Below, piece after piece: positions 49,495 to 56,538 of a DNA stretch of 64,000 nt (position 1 is its first letter; each line of letters starts with the position of its first letter). The notes beneath the pieces are model-generated. The model saw nothing but the letters and a program-made list of their open reading frames with translations. It was not told the DNA's origin and did not search any database. Source of the stretch: Paracoccus aminovorans. Lineage in GTDB: Bacteria; Pseudomonadota; Alphaproteobacteria; Rhodobacterales; Rhodobacteraceae. Location: positions 3,044,336-3,108,335 of the forward strand of contig NZ_LN832559.1 in NCBI RefSeq assembly GCF_900005615.1, written 5' to 3'. A program made the position numbers and the translations under genes.

Positions 49495-51178
49495 GCCGGA
49501 GATTGACCCGATCAGCCTGGAAATCGCCTGGAACGGGCTGAAATCCATCGCTGACGAATGTTTCATCACCATCATGCGCAGCGCCTTTTCCAGCAACGTG
49601 AAGGAACGCCATGACCATTCGACCGCCATCGCCGATGCCAAGGGCCGGCTGATCGTCCAGGCGGAAATGTCGCTGCCGGTCCACCTGGCGTCGATGGGCG
49701 GCATGATGCGGGCGCTGATCGACCGCTTCGGCGACGACATCGGGCCGGGCGACATCTTCATCGCCAACGACCCCCATGTCGCGGGCGGCACCCACCTGCC
49801 CGACATCAACATGGCCTCGCCCGTCTTCGAGGGCGAGCGGCTGATCGGCTTCGTCGCCAACATCATCCATCACGCGGATGTGGGCGGCGCGGCGGTCGGC
49901 TCGATGTCCGGCGGCCTCGACGAGATCTACAAGGAGGGGCTGCGCATCCCCGTCATGCGCCTTTACCGGCGCGGCCGATGCGACGAGGACCTACTCAAGC
50001 TGCTGTTGCTGAACATGCGCCTGCCCGACGAGCGGCGCGGCGACCTGAACGCCCAGATCGCCGCCTGCCGGCTGGGCGAGGCGCGGTTCCGCGACATGCT
50101 GGCCGCCCATGGCGCCGAGCGGATCGAGACCATCTTCGACGCCATCGTCGAACGGACCGAGATGCGGATGCGCAAGGCGATCTCCTCGTTGCCGGACGGC
50201 GTCTACAGCTTCGAGGACATGATGGACGACGACGGCGCGGGGTCGTCCGACATCCGCATCGTGCTGGCGATCACCAAGTCGGGCGAGGACATCACCTTCG
50301 ACTTCACCGGCACCGATCCGCAGGTCAGGGGCAACTTCAACCTGACCTATAACGCGACGCAATCGGCGATCTGCTATTCGCTGAAGGCGCTGCTGGACGC
50401 CGACATCCCCACCAACCAGGGCATCTTCGACGCGATCCGCATCGTCGCCCCGGCGGGCAGCTTCGTGAACTGCATAACCCCTGCGGCGGTCGCGATGCGC
50501 GCCAACTCGTGCCAGCGCGTGGTCGATTGCGTGCTGGGCGCGCTGGCGCCCGTCGTGCCGGAAAAGGTAGTGGCGGCGGCGAACGGCGCCAATACCTCGG
50601 CCGTCTTCACCGGCACCGACCCCGAGACCGGCCGGATGTATGTCTATCTGGAAACCCTCGGCGGCGGCATGGGCGCGCGCTTCGCCCGCGACGGCAAGGA
50701 CGGGGTGCAGGTGCATATCACCAACACCTCGAACCTGCCCGTCGAGGCCATCGAGCTGGAATATCCCCTGCGGGTCGAGGAATATTCGCTGATCCCCGAC
50801 ACCGGCGGCACGGGCCGCCAGCGCGGCGGCCTGGGCATCCGCCGGGTGATCCGCCCCGTCGGCCATACCTGCGAATTCAACGGCGTGGGCGAGCGTTTCC
50901 GCCATCAGCCCTGGGGCATCTTCGGCGGCAGCGCGGGGGCAAGCGGGCGCTTCTACCTTGAAACGGCGGACGGCCGGGAACAGCCGCTGCCGTCCAAGGC
51001 CACGGGAATCCTGTTGCCGGAAGACGCCCGCGCCGTGATCGAGACCCCCGGCGCGGGTGGATATGGCAAGCCCGACGAACGCCCGCTCGAAGCGATAGAA
51101 GGCGATCTGCAAGCCGAGAAGATCACGCTCGAACAGGCGCGGCTGCAATATCCCCAGTGGATGGAGTTTCCTTGCTGA
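49487..51178 (+). CDS. Hydantoinase/oxoprolinase family protein, B subunit (HyuB)
   Basis: 563 residues. HyuB domain: HDHSTAIADAKGRLIVQAE is visible in pieces (CFITIMRSAFSSNVKER then HSTAIAD), VHLASMGGMMRA, FIANDPHVAGGTHLPDIN (metal-site region). The ATG at 49487 overlaps the hyuA stop. It pairs with hyuA to hydrolyse or carboxylate the pathway substrate. Its stop is followed by a strong hairpin, so the operon is two genes. Confidence 0.92.
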   Translation: MAKPEIDPISLEIAWNGLKSIADECFITIMRSAFSSNVKERHDHSTAIADAKGRLIVQAEMSLPVHLASMGGMMRALIDRFGDDIGPGDIFIANDPHVAGGTHLPDINMASPVFEGERLIGFVANIIHHADVGGAAVGSMSGGLDEIYKEGLRIPVMRLYRRGRCDEDLLKLLLLNMRLPDERRGDLNAQIAACRLGEARFRDMLAAHGAERIETIFDAIVERTEMRMRKAISSLPDGVYSFEDMMDDDGAGSSDIRIVLAITKSGEDITFDFTGTDPQVRGNFNLTYNATQSAICYSLKALLDADIPTNQGIFDAIRIVAPAGSFVNCITPAAVAMRANSCQRVVDCVLGALAPVVPEKVVAAANGANTSAVFTGTDPETGRMYVYLETLGGGMGARFARDGKDGVQVHITNTSNLPVEAIELEYPLRVEEYSLIPDTGGTGRQRGGLGIRRVIRPVGHTCEFNGVGERFRHQPWGIFGGSAGASGRFYLETADGREQPLPSKATGILLPEDARAVIETPGAGGYGKPDERPLEAIEGDLQAEKITLEQARLQYPQWMEFPC

Positions 51179-51200
51179 TCGCGCAACATGACGATGACAA

Positions 51201-51227
51201 GGAACCGGGTCAGATCAACCCGGTTCC
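51201..51227 (+). terminator. Hairpin after hyuB
   Basis: Perfect 10-bp stem GGAACCGGGT / ACCCGGTTCC (51201-51210, 51218-51227), 22 nt after the stop; no T-tract follows. It could be a Rho-aided or transcript-protecting end. Confidence 0.6.
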
Positions 51228-51575
51228 GGCAAGTCGTCGTAACACGCAACTGAAAGGCATGGTTCACGCGGGCTGACCGGAGGTCGCGTAATGCGGGTCA
51301 GAAGGTCCGCGGCTTTTTCGGGCTTTGACGCGCTGACGAGGCGGGTTTCGCGTGCCACCTCTGTCGCTGCGCATGACCTGCTCGGGTGATGCAATGGGTG
51401 TGTCATTGGCAATCGCGTCACACCAGGAAAGCCAATGCAGAACGGGAACTGAACAGCCTGGACTGGCGCTGATAGCCGTTCACAGCCGCCTGTGCTGCCA
51501 GCAAGCAGGCCGGAACGCTTCCTGTCGTGCGCACCGCCCGGTGCTCGATCCGGGCGGCGCCTGTCGCGGCAAAGC
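51228..51575. other. Gene-free stretch between hyuB and a truncated binding-protein gene
   Basis: About 350 bp. I see no ORF with family similarity and no RNA gene. It is probably broken accessory DNA at the edge of the rearranged zone. Confidence 0.4.
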
Positions 51576-52105
51576 TTAGTTGGCGGATTGCAGATAGCCC
51601 TGCCAACGCGCCAGGAAGGCGTCGCGCCCTGCTGCCGCCGCTGCTTCGTCTGTAGCGAAGACCGTGACGTCCTCGATGGCGGGCAGGTCGGCATGGTCGC
51701 CGACCACGATGTCGCTGCGGGTCGGCCGCCGGAAGGTGCTTTCCAGCAGCGCGACCTGGGTTTCCTTCGACAGGATCGCATCCATCGTCCGCTGCCCCAG
51801 TTCGGGGTTGGGCGCGCCCTTCACCAGCGCCATGAACTCGGTCGAGGTGAAGGTGCCCTCCTCGGGGTATACCAGCGAGATTTCGGACTGACCGCCCGCG
51901 ACATAGGCATAGGCGTTGGCCTCGAAGGTCAGGCCGGCCACGAATTCGCCTTGCGCGACGCCACGCAGGATCGACGAGGCCGAACTGTTCACGCTGACGT
52001 TCCGCGCCAGCTTCTCAAGCGCCTCGGGACCCATCAACTGGTCGATCCCCCACAGGATCGTAAAGGCGGTCGAGCTGTTGTTCGGATCGGCGAGCCACAT
52101 CGGCG
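51576..52105 (-). pseudogene. C-terminal part of an iron(III)/FbpA-like ABC binding protein
   Basis: The family match runs from WLADPNNSSTAFTILWGIDQL through ASSILRGVAQGEFVAGLTFE and YPEEGTFTSTEFMALVKGA to the C-terminus at 51576. This corresponds to the second lobe of an FbpA/AfuA-type binding protein. The first lobe and signal peptide are missing. Near 52100 the sequence changes into an IS5-type transposase on the opposite strand. A truncation by an IS element, not functional. Confidence 0.65.
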
Positions 52106-52577
52106 ATGCGCCGGTGTTACCCGACCTGCTCAAACAGATCCCGGCGCACGAGCAGATCGGCCGCGTCACAGCAGACGGCGCCTACGACACCCGCAAATGC
52201 CACGATGCCATCGCTGACCGCGGCGCCGACGCTGTCATTCCGCCCCGCAAGAACGCCAAACCCTGGAAGACAGTCGCCGCCGGCGCGGGCGCACGAAACG
52301 AGGCTCTGCGGGCATCGAAATACCTCGGTCGTGCCCTCTGGCGACGATGGAGTGGATACCACCCCCGAAGCCGCGTCGAGACGAAGATGCACTGTGTGAA
52401 ACTGCTGGGTCAGCGCCTCATGGCACGGGACTTTGACCGACAGGTCGCCGAGCTTCAGGTCCGTATCGCTATTCTGAACCGTTACACCGCGCTTGGCACC
52501 CCCGTCACAGAGGCCGTGGGATAGATCTGTCCGGGGAAAGGGGAAATCCGGCCATCAACTCTTTGGTGCAACAGAGT
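52100..52577 (+). mobile_element. C-terminal fragment of an IS5-family transposase with one IS end
   Basis: From GDAPVLPDLLKQIPAHEQIG the frame reads TADGAYDTRKCHDAI (central DDE Asp) and GYHPRSRVETKMHCVKLLG (last catalytic Glu region) to the stop at 52524. The N-terminal half is gone. CTCTTTGGTGCAACAGAGTC (52560-52577) looks like the right terminal inverted repeat. It cuts off the binding-protein gene to the left and a hypothetical gene to the right. A similar fragment in opposite orientation lies at 58.9-59.1 kb. Confidence 0.7.
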
Positions 52578-52760
52578 CAAAGCAACGGCTACGGGGGTGA
52601 GGTCTCGGCCGGTGCCGCCGGCATCATCGCGACGCTCTTCGCCTTCTCGCACCTGTCGTTCAGCTTCGATTCCGACGGACTGGCGGATGGCTTTGCCCGA
52701 CTTTACGCTTATGCGACCGATCACCCCGAGGCACGGGAGATCCTCCTGGCCATCGACTGA
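52563..52760 (+). pseudogene. C-terminal piece of a small accessory hypothetical protein
   Basis: The frame reads GGEVSAGAAGIIATLFAFSHLSF to ILLAID and stops at 52760. Its 5' part enters the IS end, so the true start is lost. I recognise the style of a small plasmid or island protein but cannot assign a function. Confidence 0.4.
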
Positions 52761-52836
52761 ACCAGCAAGCGCCCGGCCCGATGGTCGGGAGCTTGCTCCT
52801 TGATTCACCGGCGGGATGACAAGGATCGCACGACAT

Positions 52837-52855
52837 GGTATGAATTTCCCATACC
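52837..52855 (+). promoter_or_regulatory. Inverted repeat upstream of parD relic
   Basis: GGTATG-aatttcc-CATACC (52837-52842, 52850-52855), 17 nt before the parD start. Position and shape fit the self-repression operator of a ParD/ParE module. Confidence 0.4.
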
Positions 52856-52871
52856 GGCATGGAGACCCGTC

Positions 52872-53089
52872 ATGGCCAGCATCGAGAAGCGCACCGTCAG
52901 CCTGCCGGCCGAGCACACGGCCTTCATCGACGACCTGGTCGCATCGGGCATCTGCGCTCGGACATCCGGCCGGGCCTGCGCATCCTCGGCTTCGAGCGGC
53001 GCCTGACCATCGCCTTCGTGGTCGGCACCGAGACCGTCACCATCCTGCGGGTCTTCGCCGCCGGCAGGAACTGGGAGGAGACATTCTGA
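52872..53089 (+). pseudogene. Deletion-fused parD/parE toxin-antitoxin relic
   Basis: ParD begins normally (MASIEKRTVSLPAEHTAFID) at 52872 and reads to about 52949. A second frame then gives the end of ParE: LRSDIRPGLRILGFERRLTI, then TVTILRVFAAGRNWEE, stop 53087-53089. The joint removes the second half of parD and the first half of parE. Neither antitoxin dimer nor toxin can form. The operator-like repeat upstream is intact. Confidence 0.7.
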
Positions 53090-53116
53090 TCGCGACGTAT
53101 CGCACTTGATGACGCC

Positions 53117-53260
53117 TCACCGGTTGCAGTCGATCCAGCGCGACAGCAACTGCCGGTCGCGGAAACACTCGTCCGGGACCGCGCGCCGCTTGATGCGTGC
53201 GAGCCGTTCCGCGAAGGCGACCTGCTTCGAACTCGGCAGGCTGTCCGGGATCGATGGTGA
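53117..53260 (-). pseudogene. C-terminal fragment of an unidentified accessory gene
   Basis: A minus-strand frame reads LPSSKQVAFAERLARIKRR then VPDECFRDRQLLSRWIDCNR and stops at 53117. The composition is protein-like and no start is present. The upstream end meets other fragment DNA at about 53260. Family not identified. Confidence 0.3.
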
Positions 53261-53529
53261 CCGTCATCGACAAGCTGCCCGCCGAAGACCCGGCGGTGTT
53301 CCCGGCAACGCCCGGTGTCGCGCCGGATGCGGCGACGCTGATCGGCTGGCTGGCGGATCGGTTGCCCGCGCGGCTGCCGGTCGATCCCGGCATTGCCGTG
53401 CCGGTCGCCGCGACCCCGGCGCCCCGCACCGTGCGCGGCTATGTCAACCGGGCGGCGAAGGCTGCACCTGCCGCGCCGCTGGCTGAGCCCGACGATGTTC
53501 CGCTCGTCTATGAGACCGTCGATTGGGAG

Positions 53530-53750
53530 CCTGTTCGCCCGTGCCACAGCCGGATGTTCTTCGTGCGGGCCTATCCTCGCGAGACACAGGAGATGGTGTT
53601 CGATGCCCATGATCGGGCTTTCCCTTCTTCAAGGGCACCTGCACCCGGGGGATCTACGACAGCGCGGCATGAGCCGCCACCGGTTCGAGGCCATGCCGCG
53701 CGAAGACGGCGGTGGAGACCATCTTCGTCGGCAAGGAGCGCCTCTACCCT
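53530..53750 (+). mobile_element. IS21-type istA transposase fragment
   Basis: The frame reads CHSRMFFVRAYPRETQEMVF then DAHDRAF, followed by a frameshift to FKGTCTRGIYDSA and ETIFVGKERLYP. This is the integrase core of IS21-family IstA. Both ends are missing; the right side is cut by the IS5-family insertion at 53750. The upstream frame (53263-53520, Ala/Pro-rich) is of unknown origin. Confidence 0.6.
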
Positions 53751-53761
53751 ACAGTCAGGAC

Positions 53762-54382
53762 TCACAACCAATAGATGACGGTGACTGCCAAGGCGCAGGC
53801 TGAGAGAAACAGGATCGGGCAGCGATCATAGCGGGTTGCAATCCGACGCCAGTCCTTCAGTCTGGCGAACATGTTCTCGATCCTGTGGCGTTGACGGTAG
53901 AGGTCGGCGTCGTGTGGGATCGGCACCTTCCGGGCTTTTCGGGATGGGATACAGGGTGAAATCCCCATGTCGATCAGCGCATTGCGAAACCAGTCGGCAT
54001 CGTCGCCCCGGTCGGCAAGCAATGCCCCGGCTGGAGGGATGGAGGACAGGAGCGCCCCCGCCCCGATGTAATCCGAGGTCTGCCCCGCCGACAGGAACAT
54101 CCGGATCGGACGGCCCTTCGCATCGGCCAGGACATGCAGCTTCGAGTTCAGTCCGCCTTTCGTGCGCCCGATCAGCCGTCCGCGTCCCCCTTTTGGAGCC
54201 CCAGGCTCGATGCCGTCCGGTGCGTTTTCAGATGTGTCGCGTCGATCATCACCGTGTCGGTTTCCTGCGCCTGCCCGGCCAGTTCGGTCATGATGGTGGC
54301 AAACACCCCCATCCGGCTCCAGCGCTTCCAACGGTTGTAGAGCGTCTTCGCGGGACCATAGGCGGCAGGCGTGTGCTTCCAC
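53762..54382 (-). CDS. IS5-family transposase, second frame (C-terminal part)
   Basis: Expressed as a fusion after frameshifting. Useful sequence begins near 54205 (APKGGRGRLIGRTKGGLNSK) and continues with the catalytic AGALLADRGDDADWFRNAL (second Asp) and RQRHRIENMFARLKDWRRIA (Glu of the DDE triad) to the stop at 53762. The part upstream of the slip site to 54382 is not expected to be used. Confidence 0.78.
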   Translation of the reverse strand: MEAHACRLWSREDALQPLEALEPDGGVCHHHDRTGRAGAGNRHGDDRRDTSENAPDGIEPGAPKGGRGRLIGRTKGGLNSKLHVLADAKGRPIRMFLSAGQTSDYIGAGALLSSIPPAGALLADRGDDADWFRNALIDMGISPCIPSRKARKVPIPHDADLYRQRHRIENMFARLKDWRRIATRYDRCPILFLSACALAVTVIYWL

Positions 54383-54522
54383 ATCAACCCATTGCGTTGA
54401 ATGAAGATTATGCCGCTCGGCACGCGCCGGTCGTCAACGCGCGGCCTGCCTCGTGATTTCGGAAAGAACGGCCGTAACCGCTCCATCTGCGCATCGGTCA
54501 GCCAGAAAAGTTCGTCCATCAT
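54172..54522 (-). CDS. IS5-family transposase, first frame (N-terminal part)
   Basis: 116 residues, MMDELFWLTDAQMERLRPFF then the DUF4096-type DNA-binding part and the first catalytic Asp in VMIDATHLKTH. It ends LGLQKGDADG just after the AAAAGGGGG run (near 54190). A -1 slip there joins it to the second frame and gives the full transposase. Confidence 0.8.
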   Translation of the reverse strand: MMDELFWLTDAQMERLRPFFPKSRGRPRVDDRRVPSGIIFIQRNGLMWKHTPAAYGPAKTLYNRWKRWSRMGVFATIMTELAGQAQETDTVMIDATHLKTHRTASSLGLQKGDADG

Positions 54523-54576
54523 CCCTCTTCATGTCGGGAGGGTAGAATCATGACGTTAGACTGCGCTCAAGTGAAT

Positions 54577-56538
54577 TTATGGGTCCTGACCGTAGTCTTT
54601 CGACGCCTCCCGGACCTGCGCCGTCCATTTCAACGTCGCCTGTCTAGTGACCGGATCAAGACAGTCGAGCGTCTCGCTGGTCAGTTGACGACGGCAAATC
54701 TCGGCCTCCTTCTCTTGCGGGGCCGCCTCGTAAAAGCGCCCCCGGTCAAAGCGCAGATATTGCCGGTCGAAATGAAACCCGAGCGCGCGCCATATCCCGA
54801 CCGAAACCGGATGCGGCGCCTTCTTGCGGCCGGTCAGGCGCGCGGCCGTCTCCATCAGATCGGACACCGCAGTCTCGTAAGCGGCCGAGCCGCCAAGCGC
54901 GATGCAGGCCCCCGCAGTCGGTTCGAACAGGGTCAACGCGGCGCGATCCTCGACCTTGCTTTCGGGGCTCATCACGCGGATCCGCAGAACCTCGCTGCGG
55001 GCGATTGAACCCGCGTGTTCCGTGCCAAGATGCAGATAGGCAGTGATGCGATAGGTGCCCGGCTCGGAGAACGGGAACCCCGAGAGACCATAGGTCAGGT
55101 TGAGGTTATCCTCCAGTGCCGCGCCGTCAGCCAGTTTCAGCGGTTCACCAGCGCTTTGATGCACGCAGCGATGCGTCACCGGGCGAAAGGCCGCCGCCGG
55201 ATCGTCGCGCGTGCCGCTTTCGCGGCTGATCCAGACCTCCAGCGACCCGGCTTTTGGGTCCAAGACATCGCGCGGCAGCAGGCTTTCGGCGCCCGTTTCG
55301 TTCGTCAGCAGCAAGCCCAGCAGGACCGGCTGCCCAAGCTGGAACGTCGGCCCGCTGACCGGCGGCAGCAGTTCTAGCCGCCAGCCCGGCAGCCGCATTT
55401 CCGGGAGGATCGGCGAATAGCCCATGGCGAGGCCGCTCCAGTAATGCGCAGAACCGAAGACATCGCCGCCGGGGACAAGGCTGTGGTAATGGCCGTGATG
55501 CAGAAAGCTGAGTTCGTCATCATCGAAGCAATAGTTGAACTTGCGCCAGAATGCAGAGCTGCCGCCCGCATATTGCCAGTCATAATTCATGAAGGACAGG
55601 CTGTCCGCGCGCCCGACCTGCCGGTCAAAGCGATGGGTCAGATTCAGCACATGGCCGATTTCATGGATCGCCGTCTGCAACAGCTTCCGGTCGGCAAGGG
55701 CAGGCGCGGTCGTGTCGGTGATCGCGCTGGCGAAAACGGCGGCGCCCTGTCGCGGCAGATCGTCACCGGTATCGAACATCACCCCCTGCAGGTTCTCCCG
55801 ATTGCTTCGCGACAACCAGAGAAGCCGGATCGCAAAGCCCGGCCGGACCAGATCCGATCGCGCAAAATCGTTCATCAGCGTGTGAAGCTGCTTTTCGCTC
55901 CACCCGCCTTCCGGTGCCTCGGGCAGATCGACGCGCCCTTCCAGTGACGTGACCTCGAAGGCCGCGTCGGTCAGGGCGTCGATCAGCCCCATCTCGCACC
56001 CATTTCGGTCCAGAACCGGCAGCGCCGGCACGCTGATTTCGCTGAGCACCTCGAGGTTAAGATGACGGGGCGCGGCGCCCACATGCTGCATCAGCGCCCG
56101 GATCGGCGTCAGAACCGGCAGGCCGTCCAGCTTGCCCTCAAATGTGAGTGTCAGGACATATTCCGCGCCATTCGGCTCTAGCAGCAGCTGCCCGGTCGCG
56201 ACGGCGCGTAACCTGTCTTGTGCTGTCACGGCGATCTCCTGTCCCGCGCCGGGCGCACCGTTGGGCACCGAGCGGAAGCTGGCGACCCAGATTTCCTCGG
56301 CATTCACCCGCAGGAAGATATCACCGCTGATGGTCGCCTGATCGACGCGAAGCTCGATTCTGGAATGGTCGCTGTGATAGCCGCTGAGCCGCCCGCGCAG
56401 TAAAGCGGTCTGGCTGTCGGTGGCGGCATCCGCGGCCCCCGGGGCCGGGGCACCGGTCAGCACCCGGCGCGGAACGGCGACCCAGACAAGATTTTCGTCC
56501 GGATCGCCTGTCGGTCTGCTTGGCTCAGTGCCCGACAT
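54577..56538 (-). CDS. Metzincin-like metalloprotein of unknown function, 3' end altered by IS
   Basis: 653 residues. The motif HEIGHVLNLTH (HExGHxxxxxH, zinc site) at about residues 296-306 and a possible Met-turn SFMNYDW about 20 residues later define a metzincin-type zinc site. The N-terminal 170 residues are beta-rich; a C-terminal beta-sandwich-like part (about 400-560) has GTYRITAYLHLGTEH. No signal peptide is visible. Start at 56538 overlaps the oxidase stop by 14 nt, so the pair is co-translated. The last residues KDYGQDP come from the IS end, so the native C-terminus is lost. The family is not recognised beyond the zinc motif. Confidence 0.72.
   Translation of the reverse strand: MSGTEPSRPTGDPDENLVWVAVPRRVLTGAPAPGAADAATDSQTALLRGRLSGYHSDHSRIELRVDQATISGDIFLRVNAEEIWVASFRSVPNGAPGAGQEIAVTAQDRLRAVATGQLLLEPNGAEYVLTLTFEGKLDGLPVLTPIRALMQHVGAAPRHLNLEVLSEISVPALPVLDRNGCEMGLIDALTDAAFEVTSLEGRVDLPEAPEGGWSEKQLHTLMNDFARSDLVRPGFAIRLLWLSRSNRENLQGVMFDTGDDLPRQGAAVFASAITDTTAPALADRKLLQTAIHEIGHVLNLTHRFDRQVGRADSLSFMNYDWQYAGGSSAFWRKFNYCFDDDELSFLHHGHYHSLVPGGDVFGSAHYWSGLAMGYSPILPEMRLPGWRLELLPPVSGPTFQLGQPVLLGLLLTNETGAESLLPRDVLDPKAGSLEVWISRESGTRDDPAAAFRPVTHRCVHQSAGEPLKLADGAALEDNLNLTYGLSGFPFSEPGTYRITAYLHLGTEHAGSIARSEVLRIRVMSPESKVEDRAALTLFEPTAGACIALGGSAAYETAVSDLMETAARLTGRKKAPHPVSVGIWRALGFHFDRQYLRFDRGRFYEAAPQEKEAEICRRQLTSETLDCLDPVTRQATLKWTAQVREASKDYGQDP

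Larger units (their letters stand above)
53750..54594 (-). mobile_element. Complete IS5-family insertion sequence (IS427-like)
   Basis: About 0.84 kb. Ends CAGTCAGGACTC (from 53752) and GGGTCCTGACCG (to 54592) are inverted repeats with two mismatches in 12, each flanked by TA, the likely target duplication. It carries two overlapping minus-strand frames joined by an AAAAGGGGG slippery run. Both frames look intact, so it may still be active. Its right end supplies the last codons of the metzincin-like gene. Confidence 0.8.

Noticed and set aside
47539..49866. 775-codon minus-strand open frame opposite hyuA
   Set aside because: Antisense of the hyuA coding sequence, no homology.
51228..51575. 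Possible small genes in the gap after hyuB
   Set aside because: Short frames lack ribosome-binding sites and any recognisable sequence.
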